9,084 bases of DNA from positions 5,335-14,418 of the forward strand of contig WTHY01000024.1 of assembly GCA_011522945.1 (NCBI GenBank), written 5' to 3'. Every line of letters starts with the position of its first letter. The stretch's first letter is position 1. The position numbers and the translations under genes are program-made. Below, piece by piece: positions 1 to 7,345 of the stretch. The notes below the pieces were generated by a model that did not search any database, was not told where the DNA came from, and saw only the letters and a list, made by a program, of their open reading frames with translations. This DNA is from Alphaproteobacteria bacterium (lineage in GTDB: Bacteria > Pseudomonadota > Alphaproteobacteria > Puniceispirillales > Puniceispirillaceae).

Positions 1-46
1 TGCGCCAGTCACGTGCGCCAGTTAGTTGTGCCGTTTAGTTGCGCCC
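1..46. repeat. Degenerate 13-bp tandem repeat at the mutY 3' end
   Basis: Three full units (1-13, 14-26, 27-39) and a partial fourth (40-46) line up with a 13-base period. Each begins TGCGCC or TGTGCC, and units 2 and 3 end TTTAGT or GTTAGT. Units 1/2 and 2/3 each agree at 10 of 13 positions by eye. The mutY stop codon lies inside unit 3, so the repeat covers the last mutY codons and the bases beyond. The array may continue left of the window. No function is evident; it could be a slippage product or a remnant of a longer intergenic repeat. Confidence 0.6.
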
Positions 47-1129
47 TTGATCATTGAGTGCTGATTTCAAGATTTTTGCCATCAAACTGGGTAAGGCTGT
101 AGTAGATGACGTCCAGAAAAAAGGCTCTGGCAAAGATGTTTGCTTTTGCCACTCTATCTGAAACACTTCAATATCTGCCCGAAAATGTGTGAACACATGC
201 GTGATAGGCGCCTTAGCTTTCAGGGTAGCCCCCTCCAACCAGTCAAATTCAGGGGAACTTTTATCCCATCCAGAAGATGGGAAGGCTAGCGTGCCTCCTA
301 GAAGGCCTGTCTCAGCGCGTCGAAACACTGCCACATCTCCATCTTCATTACAGAGCACAAATGCTTTGCCAACACGCACAGGCTTTGGCGTTTTGGCAGG
401 CTTAACTGGCAGAATTGTTGGGTCATTCCATCGTGAAGCTACACAGGAATGAGACAGAGGACAGATATCACAGCCCGCCTTTTTAGGCTGGCAAATCTGA
501 CTGGCAAGATCCATAAGCGCCTGTGGAAAATCAGACCGCCGCGTCGCTGGTATCATCTCTGGGTAGATTGCCGCAATATCAGCTTTCAATGCTGGGAGCT
601 CAGTACCTATGCCAAAATATCTAGACAAAACACGCTCAATATTACCATCGATAACAATTGCTGGCTTATCAAAAGCAAAGGCAGCAATCGCACCAGCTGT
701 ATAGGGCCCGATACCTGGTAGCTTTATCAACAATTCAGCAGCATCTGGAAATGTACCATCATACTCAGATGTGAGGATTTGAGCCGCTTTATGCATATTG
801 CGCGCCCGTGCATAATATCCAAGCCCAGACCATGCTTCCAACACATCTTCCACAGGCGAGGCTGCAAGCGCCGATAGATTAGGCCAGCGTTCTGTGAACC
901 GTGCAAAATAGGGGATGACCGTAGCAACAACAGTTTGTTGTAGCATCAACTCTGACAAAAACACATGATATGCAGGTGCCAGATCAGGCCAGCGTCTCCG
1001 CCATGGCAAATCTCTGCCATGTATATCATACCAATGCAAAAGGGCTGTAACGTCTGCGTCAATGACGTCCTTGTCTGTCTTGTTTTGTTTTGATGGCTTT
1101 GTGCCAAGCTTAAGATGTGCTTCTGTCAT
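35..1129 (-). CDS. mutY: A/G-specific adenine DNA glycosylase MutY
   Basis: This 364-residue protein removes adenine mispaired with 8-oxoguanine, the second barrier of the GO repair system in the cytoplasm. The order is that of full-length MutY. The N-terminal glycosylase domain has SELMLQQT with the catalytic Glu at 60, and the GLGYYARARN segment at 102-111. The helix-hairpin-helix LPGIGPYTAG is at 137-146 and the catalytic Asp is at 161 (VIDGN). Cys 213, 220, 223 and 229 have the C-x6-C-x2-C-x5-C spacing of the 4Fe-4S loop. A C-terminal NUDIX-like 8-oxoG recognition domain covers about 250-355, with FTHF at 313-316 in place of the FSH loop of E. coli. Length is close to E. coli MutY plus an about 23-residue N-terminal extension. 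The ATG at 1129 has no clear Shine-Dalgarno sequence, but no later start would keep the whole domain. It is divergent from the DUF721 gene. Confidence 0.97.
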   Translation of the reverse strand: MTEAHLKLGTKPSKQNKTDKDVIDADVTALLHWYDIHGRDLPWRRRWPDLAPAYHVFLSELMLQQTVVATVIPYFARFTERWPNLSALAASPVEDVLEAWSGLGYYARARNMHKAAQILTSEYDGTFPDAAELLIKLPGIGPYTAGAIAAFAFDKPAIVIDGNIERVLSRYFGIGTELPALKADIAAIYPEMIPATRRSDFPQALMDLASQICQPKKAGCDICPLSHSCVASRWNDPTILPVKPAKTPKPVRVGKAFVLCNEDGDVAVFRRAETGLLGGTLAFPSSGWDKSSPEFDWLEGATLKAKAPITHVFTHFRADIEVFQIEWQKQTSLPEPFFWTSSTTALPSLMAKILKSALNDQGRN

Positions 1130-1213
1130 ATTTTATGTCTTTTGCACCCTGCTCTAAAAATAACGCCAAAGTCCTATCTATGCTGATGCCTCAATCTGCG
1201 ATAGTTTGTCTCT

Positions 1214-1705
1214 ATGGTAAAGACCCCGCATTATCCAAAGCCACGCCCGACCTATGGGTTAAAGCCATTATCAAAGCTGAGCCAGCCGCTCATCAGCAAA
1301 TCTGTGCGTAATCGAGGTGCACTTCTGAACCAGATTTTGATTCTGTGGCCTGAAATTGCTGGAGATGCAGCAAGTTGGAGCCGGCCTATATCTATATCAT
1401 CAACAAAACAGGATAAAAATGATAGGTCTTTGAAGATTGAAATTGATTCTGGGCGCGGGCCAGTGGCAAGCATGCTTATACCAACGCTTATAAACAAGAT
1501 AAACGCAGCTTGCGGCTATTCTGCAATTCGGCATATCAGCCTGCAACAGACCGGATATATTGGAAAAAATGCACCGCCACCCACCAGCAGAACTATGAAG
1601 CCCGTTATTGCGCCTGATGCGCTGGAGGACATTACAAAGCAGGTATCTAGCCCGGGATTACGTGACTCGCTTCACCGTTTAGGGGCAGCTTTACGGAAAC
1701 GGTGA
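1214..1705 (+). CDS. DUF721 / DciA-like protein
   Basis: This 163-residue protein has the DUF721 pattern. GLKPLSKL at 15-22 begins the domain, then a basic stretch, then ILILWPEIAGDAAS at 41-54 (the family's W-P-E-I-V-G block), a beta segment with the SLKIEIDSG motif at 72-80, and a last helix/strand block INKINAACGYSAIRHISL at about 93-110. The C-terminal 50 residues are a variable, basic tail. DUF721 includes DciA, the replicative-helicase (DnaB) loader or operator of many bacteria, so a role at the replication fork is possible. That is family inference and the alphaproteobacterial members are less studied. An in-frame TAG at 1202-1204 limits the start, making the ATG at 1214 the first usable one; no strong ribosome binding site precedes it. 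The DUF721-dsbA-smc order is, as I recall, common in alphaproteobacteria. Confidence 0.82.
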   Translation: MVKTPHYPKPRPTYGLKPLSKLSQPLISKSVRNRGALLNQILILWPEIAGDAASWSRPISISSTKQDKNDRSLKIEIDSGRGPVASMLIPTLINKINAACGYSAIRHISLQQTGYIGKNAPPPTSRTMKPVIAPDALEDITKQVSSPGLRDSLHRLGAALRKR

Positions 1706-1747
1706 CCAAAAACTGATTTGGACAAGGCCAAATTGTGTAAATCCGCC

Positions 1748-1776
1748 TTGAAAAAAACATAAATTCCGTCTCAAAT
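1748..1776 (+). promoter_or_regulatory. Candidate sigma-70-type promoter for dsbA-smc
   Basis: TTGAAA at 1748-1753 and TCAAAT at 1771-1776 are 17 bp apart, matching 5/6 and 4/6 of the consensus hexamers. The region 1750-1800 is clearly AT-richer than the genes around it. Transcription would begin near 1783, giving a leader of about 60 nt before the dsbA ATG. A second AT-rich box (TAATAT, 1786-1791) makes the exact -10 uncertain. Confidence 0.35.
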
Positions 1777-1843
1777 AACGCTTCATAATATTTATATCCA
1801 AGTTACACTCAAAAGACTGACACATTACTGAGATAAGACAGAC

Positions 1844-2497
1844 ATGCCATATAAACAGACACCTAAATCCCTTCAGACGATTCTGCCAACACGCCGTGCT
1901 TTTGTAGCTGGGTTAGGCGCGGCCATTGCTAGTCCAGCATTGCCTGCCCTGGCAGGAACAAATCTATCGGTAGAGCATGTCATATCGCCTCGGTATCTAG
2001 GTCAGGCTGACGCCCCTGTTCAGGTTATTGAATTTTTCTCAATGACATGTGGACATTGCGGCAATTTTCACCGTCTGACATTCCCGTCAATCAAGGAAAA
2101 TCTGATTGACACAGGACAGGTAAGATTCGAAATGCGTCCCTTCCCGCTAGATGGGTTGGCGCTACGTGCGCATGCACTTGCCCGCATTGCCCCCAAAGAC
2201 ACCTTTTATCCGCTAGTTGATAAACTTTTGTCACAGCAATCAGAATGGACCCGCGCTGACGATCCACTCGCTGCCCTTATGAAATATGCCCGACTTGTTG
2301 GCATTTCAGAGGCTGAGTTTAACGCAGCTATGCGCGAACGCCCAATGCTTGAGGCTATTGTTGCCGAACGTCAAAAAGCTATTGATGATTGGAAAGTTAG
2401 CTCAACACCTAGCTTTGTTGTGAATGATGATAAGCTGTTAAGTGGCAATATGAATTATGAGACATTCGTCGCTGAGCTCAGCCCTTACGGCGTATAA
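1844..2497 (+). CDS. DsbA-family thiol:disulfide oxidoreductase, exported
   Basis: This 217-residue protein has a thioredoxin-fold DsbA domain and probably acts in the periplasm on disulfide formation or isomerisation. The N-terminus carries TRRAFVAG at 16-23, a twin-arginine-like motif, then a hydrophobic stretch and a likely signal-peptidase site after ALA at 35-37. The active site is C69-G-H-C72 in FFSMTCGHCGNFH, and the cis-proline is P189 in SSTPSFVV. The helical insertion between them (about 105-180) is the usual DsbA/Thioredoxin_4 type. CGHC is the dipeptide of eukaryotic PDI rather than the CPHC of classical DsbA, and in general it makes a less extreme oxidant. The AT-rich gap upstream suggests its own promoter. 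smc follows after 26 bp, so the two are probably cotranscribed. I leave the symbol blank because the partner (DsbB-like or DsbD-like) cannot be told from here. Confidence 0.88.
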   Translation: MPYKQTPKSLQTILPTRRAFVAGLGAAIASPALPALAGTNLSVEHVISPRYLGQADAPVQVIEFFSMTCGHCGNFHRLTFPSIKENLIDTGQVRFEMRPFPLDGLALRAHALARIAPKDTFYPLVDKLLSQQSEWTRADDPLAALMKYARLVGISEAEFNAAMRERPMLEAIVAERQKAIDDWKVSSTPSFVVNDDKLLSGNMNYETFVAELSPYGV

Positions 2498-2523
2498 TCT
2501 GCAAGTAAGATAGGCATGCATCC

Positions 2524-5500
2524 ATGATTTTTCGCAGCCTGAAAATGGCAGGTTTTAAATCTTTTGCAGACACAGCTGAGGTAGATATCGAAGCTGGTTT
2601 GACAGGGATAGTTGGACCTAATGGCTGCGGAAAGTCAAATGTCGTTGAAGGGTTGCGCTGGGTTATGGGTGAGAGCTCCGCCCGCCAGATGCGTGGCACT
2701 GAATTAGACGATATTATCTTCTCTGGAACAGATACACGGCCCCAACGCAATTACGCTGAAATCGTTCTAAATCTGGATAACTCAGAAAGGCGCGCACCAT
2801 CTGATTTTAATGATAGTGATGATTTGGAAATCCTGCGGCGTGTAGAGCGCGGCAAAGGCACGAGCTATAAAATCAATGGTAAGCCTGCTAGAGCCAAAGA
2901 TGTCCAGCTATTATTTGCAGATACAGCCACAGGGTCACGCTCTGCTGGTATTGTCTCTCAAGGCCGTATTGGCGCTATAGTCGGCGCAAAACCTGAGGAT
3001 AGACGGAGTCTTCTAGAAGAAGCAGCTAATATTAAGGGCCTTCATCAACGTCGTCATGAAGCAGAATTGCGGCTCAAAAATGCTGAGCTGAACTTAGAGC
3101 GCCTAGATGACATCATGGCGCAACTGGCAGATCAGAGACAACAATTACAACGCCAAGCAAGGCAAGCCTCTCGTTATAAATCTGTTGCTGACCGCATCCG
3201 CAAAGCTGAAGCCACCTTATTATTAGCACGCTGGAATCAGGCACAGCTTGCACATCAAGAAGCTGACGAATCAGTTCGCGCTGCGAAATTACAGGTAGCA
3301 AAGGCAGCCGAAACAGCTTCTGCAAGCAGCCGCACACGTTATGAGGCTGCAGAAAAATTGACGCCCTTACGTGAGGCAGAGGTTAAAGAAGCTGCCGAAT
3401 TACAGCGTTTAAAGCTCGCCCTGGGCGAAACTGAGCGAGACGAGACACGCCTTGCTGAGGAATTGCAGCGGCTGAAACAACAGCTTAACCAGATTGAAAC
3501 AGATCGTGCCAGAGAGGCAACACTTCAAGAGGATGCAGATAGGTCTCTTACAGCATTAGCAGATGAGGTAGATACGCTAACACAGCTTCGCGAGACTGAA
3601 ACGCCGAAATTGGCACTGGCAGACGAAGCTTTGTCCAAAGCACGTGAAACGAGTAAGGCTGCAGATGAGGCTGCCGCTGAAGCCCAAACAAAATGGCAGT
3701 CTTTCACCCAGTCTCAGCAGCTTGCAAAAAGTCGGAGCGAAGCCTTACAGGCACGTTTGAAAACGGCCGAAGACGGGCTTGCCGCTGTGAATATTTCAGA
3801 ACTTGAACAAGCGGCGAAAACAAGTGCACAAGCACAACAGGCTGCAGATGAAGCCTATGAAAAGCTACAACAAAAGCTAGCAACCAGTGATACAGACCTA
3901 CAAAATGCGCGCACATCTCGGGACGCTGCATACCAGGCCTTTCAGGATATGCAAAATCAACTGGCACGCCTGACAGCTGAGGCAGATGCCCTGTCTTACC
4001 TACTTGCAGAACAAGAAACGGATGCAGGCATTCCCATATCAGATAGTCTGCAAGTGTCTGATCATATGGAAACAGCGCTTGCAGCTTGTCTGGCAGACGA
4101 TTTATCATTGCCTTTGAATAGCGGCGAACGTGGCTATTGGCGCGGCGATTTCACTTTCAGCGAGACACCAGAATCCCCTGCAATAGGCACACCGCTGTCA
4201 ACTTATGTCAAAGGCCCCAAAGTGTTAATGCGTGCCATTTCTGGTGTATCTGTGATCACAGATACAAGTGAAGCTGCATCCACTCAAAGCACGCTCAAAC
4301 CTGGCCAGGCATTTGTGAATATAGAGGGTAGTCTATGGCGTTGGGATGGTCTTGTGCGCCAAAGCAACGCTGGCGACGCGGAGCGTATTCGCCAAAAACA
4401 GCGCCTAGATGAGCTGCAAATGCAAAAAGCGCAACTCGAGACACAAGCTGCAACCTCAGAATTAAAGCTAGAACAAGCAGAAGACATTCTTGCAGAAGCA
4501 CAGCAAAGCGTAAAATCCTTGCAGGCTGAACATGTAACTGCACAGTCTGAGGTTAATCGCACACAAAGAGACGCAGATAAAACGCAATTGGCGCTTGATG
4601 CAGCTCGATTACGATATGATGACCTCACAATAGCGCGCGATAATGCCCGTTCAGATTTAGAAGATATAGATGCCCTGGGACAATCTGAAGATAGCGGGGA
4701 AATGCTTGAAGCTGAGGCTGAGAAACTTGCCCAAGCTGCACAAGCAGAGCGTGCACATCTGAGCGATGCCCTTCAAGCTGAAGCTAGTTTGAAACAATCT
4801 CTGGAAACAGCAGAACGCCGCTTAAAATCCATTGCCGACCAGCAAAATGCCTGGAGAACACGGCAGGAAAATACTGCGACGAGACTGGTTGAGATGCAAA
4901 CACGCCAAACACAGGCTGAAGCAGAACTTGTGCGACTAGAGGCACGTCCTTCAGAACTGGCCGAAGTTAAACGGACCTTACTATCTCAAGTCGAGACTGC
5001 AGATGCGGCTAGGACCGTGGCTGCAGATGCGCTTGCTGCGGCAGAAACCGCCTTGAATGAAGCAGAAATACAACAGCGAAACCATGAACAAGCTTTAGGC
5101 GGCGCCCGTGAAGGCCAGATTCGAGCTGAAGCTGTATTAGAAAGATGTGGCGCTGATATTGCTATGCTCATTGAGCGTATATCTGAAAAATTGGAAATTG
5201 CCCCTGCTGGCTTGCCAGAGGCAGCTGAGGTAGCAGCTGATGCTGAGCTTGATCCTATTGACCGTCTTGAAGAACGGGTCTCTCGGTTGATGCGTGAGCG
5301 CGAATCACTAGGCCCGGTTAATTTGCGTGCTGATGTTGAGATGGAAGAAATTGATACACGCATCACCTCCATGGAAACAGAAAAACAAGATCTTGTTGAA
5401 GCTATCGCCAAATTGCGTTCAGCGATTTCAACCCTTAACAGAGAAGGTCGTGCACGATTGCTGGCTAGCTTCGCTGATGTGAATAAATATTTTGCGGAAC

Positions 5501-5940
5501 TATTCACATCTCTGTTTGGTGGCGGTCACGCAGAATTGCGGCTCACCGATTCAGATGACCCACTTCAGGCAGGGTTAGAAATTCTAGCAAGCCCACCGGG
5601 CAAACGAATGCAGTCCTTATCTCTACTTTCTGGCGGTGAACAAGCTTTAACAGCTTTAGCGATCATTTTTGCTGTATTTTTAACGAATCCAGCACCAATT
5701 TGCGTGCTGGATGAGGTTGATGCGCCGCTCGATGATTCGAATGTTGCACGATTCTGCGACTTGCTCCGCAATATAGTCAGCCGTACAAGAACACGCTTTC
5801 TTGTTGTCACACATCACCGCATGACTATGGCACGCATGGATAGATTATTTGGCGTAACGATGGAACAACGCGGCATTAGCCGGCTTGTATCTGTTGACTT
5901 GCAAACCGCAGAATCCTTTCGAGAAACAAGACTAATCTAG
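2524..5940 (+). CDS. smc: Chromosome segregation ATPase SMC
   Basis: This 1138-residue condensin subunit holds DNA in ring-shaped loops and compacts and separates sister origins, normally with ScpA and ScpB, which are not in this window. The N-terminal head has Walker A GPNGCGKS at 31-38, a Q-loop Gln at 146 (VSQGR) and LLEEAANI at 163-170. An Ala/Gln/Glu-rich coiled coil runs to about 495. A hinge segment follows at about 505-612, ending in LWRWDG (604-609). The returning coiled coil exits at LGPVNLR (929-935). The C-terminal head has the LFGGGHA block (997-1003), signature LSGGEQ at 1035-1040 and Walker B with D1063 and E1064, followed by the D-loop. Both heads are intact with no frameshift. 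Length suits alphaproteobacterial SMC. AGG at 2512-2514 is a modest ribosome binding site for the ATG at 2524. Confidence 0.98.
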   Translation: MIFRSLKMAGFKSFADTAEVDIEAGLTGIVGPNGCGKSNVVEGLRWVMGESSARQMRGTELDDIIFSGTDTRPQRNYAEIVLNLDNSERRAPSDFNDSDDLEILRRVERGKGTSYKINGKPARAKDVQLLFADTATGSRSAGIVSQGRIGAIVGAKPEDRRSLLEEAANIKGLHQRRHEAELRLKNAELNLERLDDIMAQLADQRQQLQRQARQASRYKSVADRIRKAEATLLLARWNQAQLAHQEADESVRAAKLQVAKAAETASASSRTRYEAAEKLTPLREAEVKEAAELQRLKLALGETERDETRLAEELQRLKQQLNQIETDRAREATLQEDADRSLTALADEVDTLTQLRETETPKLALADEALSKARETSKAADEAAAEAQTKWQSFTQSQQLAKSRSEALQARLKTAEDGLAAVNISELEQAAKTSAQAQQAADEAYEKLQQKLATSDTDLQNARTSRDAAYQAFQDMQNQLARLTAEADALSYLLAEQETDAGIPISDSLQVSDHMETALAACLADDLSLPLNSGERGYWRGDFTFSETPESPAIGTPLSTYVKGPKVLMRAISGVSVITDTSEAASTQSTLKPGQAFVNIEGSLWRWDGLVRQSNAGDAERIRQKQRLDELQMQKAQLETQAATSELKLEQAEDILAEAQQSVKSLQAEHVTAQSEVNRTQRDADKTQLALDAARLRYDDLTIARDNARSDLEDIDALGQSEDSGEMLEAEAEKLAQAAQAERAHLSDALQAEASLKQSLETAERRLKSIADQQNAWRTRQENTATRLVEMQTRQTQAEAELVRLEARPSELAEVKRTLLSQVETADAARTVAADALAAAETALNEAEIQQRNHEQALGGAREGQIRAEAVLERCGADIAMLIERISEKLEIAPAGLPEAAEVAADAELDPIDRLEERVSRLMRERESLGPVNLRADVEMEEIDTRITSMETEKQDLVEAIAKLRSAISTLNREGRARLLASFADVNKYFAELFTSLFGGGHAELRLTDSDDPLQAGLEILASPPGKRMQSLSLLSGGEQALTALAIIFAVFLTNPAPICVLDEVDAPLDDSNVARFCDLLRNIVSRTRTRFLVVTHHRMTMARMDRLFGVTMEQRGISRLVSVDLQTAESFRETRLI

Positions 5941-5990
5941 GACCCAAACAAGCTCAAATTCACCCTGTTGAAACGCTTGCATGTCTTAGT

Positions 5991-6023
5991 GCTTGCGACA
6001 GGCTGTCACAGGTTAAGCTTTTT
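5991..6023 (+). terminator. Weak candidate terminator after smc
   Basis: GACAG/CTGTC (5997-6007) forms a tight inner hairpin. GCTTG (5991-5995) can pair with TAAGC (6014-6018, one G-T pair) around it, followed directly by five Ts (6019-6023). The outer stem is short and the interior loop is unequal, so this is a weak intrinsic terminator at best. Its place, between the smc stop and the atp promoter, is right for one. Confidence 0.3.
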
Positions 6024-6047
6024 ACGCCCTCACAAACGTCTCTTTAC

Positions 6048-6076
6048 TTGACAAAACATGTGGCCGGTCCTAGGTT
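6048..6076 (+). promoter_or_regulatory. Promoter of the ATP synthase Fo operon
   Basis: A perfect -35 hexamer TTGACA (6048-6053) is followed after exactly 17 bp by TAGGTT (6071-6076), a 3/6 -10 box that keeps the first two bases and the last T. The expected start point is near 6083, close to a small CGAA-T-TTCG inverted repeat (6082-6090), giving a leader of about 68 nt before atpI. It is the best promoter-like sequence in the window and lies before the first gene of the operon. Confidence 0.6.
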
Positions 6077-6151
6077 GGCGGCGAATTTCGAGGGCTGGAA
6101 CCACTGGGTCTCGTATTCACCTTAAGCAAAGCTGAGCGAGCGAAAAAGCGC

Positions 6152-6532
6152 GTGCAAGAAAAAAACACGGACAATCACAAACAACCAGAACCGACTGGTG
6201 CTTTGAGCGACCGAATTGCACAGTTTGAAAGCCGCAAAGTTGCGCAACAACAGGCTGCAAAAAGAGCCCAAATGCCAACCCAAGGGTTGGCGCTAGCCGG
6301 CAGGGTCGCTGTTGAGCTAGTCGCTGGCATAGCTGTCGGCGGTTTTTTGGGTTGGCTTTTAGATAGCTGGTTGGGGACAACCCCACTATTTATGGTGGTG
6401 TTGTTTTTCATCGGGGCCGCCGCTGGGATGATGAATGTCTGGCGTGCAGCAACCGGTCGCGGAATGGCGGCTGGTTACTTTGAAGAACAAGCTGAGTCTG
6501 ATAATGACCAGCACAAAGACAGGAGCGGTTAG
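6152..6532 (+). CDS. atpI: ATP synthase assembly protein AtpI
   Basis: This 126-residue membrane protein is the conserved first gene of Fo operons. AtpI helps assemble the c ring and has been linked to Mg2+ uptake in some species. A polar, Gln-rich N-terminal tail of about 45 residues precedes two transmembrane helices, at about 47-71 and 77-98. The family signature GGFLGWLLDSWLGTTPLF spans 63-80 and joins the end of helix 1 to helix 2, with NVWRA following at 95-99. The start is GTG at 6152. The frame is open back to a TAG at 6071-6073, but no ATG, GTG or TTG occurs in that extension, so this GTG is the first possible start. No good Shine-Dalgarno sequence is seen before it. The stop codon directly abuts the atpB start. 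Confidence 0.9.
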   Translation: MQEKNTDNHKQPEPTGALSDRIAQFESRKVAQQQAAKRAQMPTQGLALAGRVAVELVAGIAVGGFLGWLLDSWLGTTPLFMVVLFFIGAAAGMMNVWRAATGRGMAAGYFEEQAESDNDQHKDRSG

Positions 6533-6535
6533 GTG
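6521..6535 (+). promoter_or_regulatory. Ribosome binding site fixing the atpB GTG start
   Basis: AGGAG at 6521-6525, within the last codons of atpI, lies 7 nt before the GTG at 6533. This spacing supports the GTG as the atpB start, with atpI stop and atpB start adjacent and translation probably coupled. Confidence 0.75.
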
Positions 6536-7276
6536 CATTCACCTGTTAAACAGTTCACCATCGAGGTTCTTTATGAGCTGAGTCTTTTTGGGTTTGATAT
6601 CTCATTTACAAACTCAGCCCTCTTTATGGTGTTGGCGGTTATCGTTAGCACCCTGTTTTTGGCTGTCGCTATGCGTCCAGCAGCTGTTGTGCCAGGCCGC
6701 CTACAGTCAGCAGCTGAGATGATGTATGAGTTCGTAGCCGATATGGTTCGCTCAAATGTTGGCTCAGAAGGTCGGCCTTATTTCCCATTCATTTTCACAT
6801 TATTTGTGTTCGTATTATTCTCAAATCTGCTAGGCATGTTGCCTTACAGCTACACCACAACAAGCCAAATCATCGTAACGTTTGCGATGGCTAGCTTCAT
6901 CTTTGTGGCTGTAACGCTTATCGGCCTGATTAAGCATGGTTTGCATTTCTTTTCATTCTTTGTGCCTGCAGGTGCGCCAAAACCACTTTATCCTCTGATC
7001 ATCCTGATTGAGGTCGTGTCATATTTCGTGCGCCCTGTAAGCCTATCTGTTCGACTATTTGCCAATATGTTGGCTGGCCATACAATGCTGAAAGTGTTTG
7101 CTGGCCTAGCTGTGATGATGGCTGGTGCTGGTGGCGTAACAGCCGCTGGGTCGCTATTACCACTCTTAGCCATCATTGGCCTTACTGGTTTGGAATTCCT
7201 GGTAGCAGCGCTGCAAGCGTATGTATTTACCATCCTAACTTGTATGTATCTGAATGACGCGTTACATCTGCACTAG
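6533..7276 (+). CDS. atpB: ATP synthase Fo subunit a
   Basis: This 247-residue integral membrane subunit forms the two proton half-channels beside the c ring. Several strongly hydrophobic helices are visible: about 27-47, 84-104, 112-132, 152-166, 186-206 and 208-236. The essential arginine is R174 in SVRLFANMLAGH. The proton-path residues sit at the expected spacing: H183 (R+9), E221 in GLEFLVAALQAY, and Q228 seven residues on. Compared with E. coli (Glu219/His245) the His and Glu are exchanged, as in mitochondria and, as I recall, other alphaproteobacteria. LFSNLLGMLPY at 95-105 is another family block. The start is GTG with an AGGAG 7 nt upstream. It follows atpI with no gap, and 69 bp separate it from atpE. 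Confidence 0.98.
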   Translation: MHSPVKQFTIEVLYELSLFGFDISFTNSALFMVLAVIVSTLFLAVAMRPAAVVPGRLQSAAEMMYEFVADMVRSNVGSEGRPYFPFIFTLFVFVLFSNLLGMLPYSYTTTSQIIVTFAMASFIFVAVTLIGLIKHGLHFFSFFVPAGAPKPLYPLIILIEVVSYFVRPVSLSVRLFANMLAGHTMLKVFAGLAVMMAGAGGVTAAGSLLPLLAIIGLTGLEFLVAALQAYVFTILTCMYLNDALHLH

Positions 7277-7293
7277 ATTTAGCGTGACAAACC

Positions 7294-7309
7294 GTCCTTG
7301 ACCAAGGGC
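7294..7309 (+). other. Stem-loop in the atpB-atpE gap
   Basis: GTCCTT (7294-7299) pairs with AAGGGC (7304-7309) around a GACC loop, giving a 6-bp stem with one T-G pair. No T-run follows, so it is not an intrinsic terminator. It lies about 20 nt before the atpE ribosome binding site. A role in RNA processing or in raising atpE yield relative to atpB is possible but is inference. Confidence 0.45.
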
Positions 7310-7345
7310 ACCTTTAAACTGTTCAACAAGAAGGAAATTTGAACA

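Noticed and set aside
1117..1311. 64-codon plus-strand frame across the mutY-DUF721 gap
   Set aside because: It overlaps the mutY start antisense and DUF721 in another frame, has no ribosome binding site and resembles no family.
1723..1750. Inverted repeat CAAGGC / GCCTTG after the DUF721 gene as a terminator
   Set aside because: The 6-bp stem has a 16-nt loop and is followed by As, not Ts; on the other strand the T-run precedes the stem.
3704..4108. 134-codon minus-strand frame in smc
   Set aside because: Antisense shadow; no recognisable domain and no start context.
4986..5507. 173-codon open frame on the minus strand inside smc
   Set aside because: Its product is Ser/Ala/Arg-rich with no motif, as expected from the antisense of Ala/Glu/Gln-rich coiled-coil codons. 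The sense frame is a confident SMC.
2524..5940. SMC-like ATPase as part of a defence system (Wadjet or similar)
   Set aside because: Head motifs, hinge type, length and neighbours are those of the housekeeping chromosomal SMC; no jetABD-like genes are nearby.
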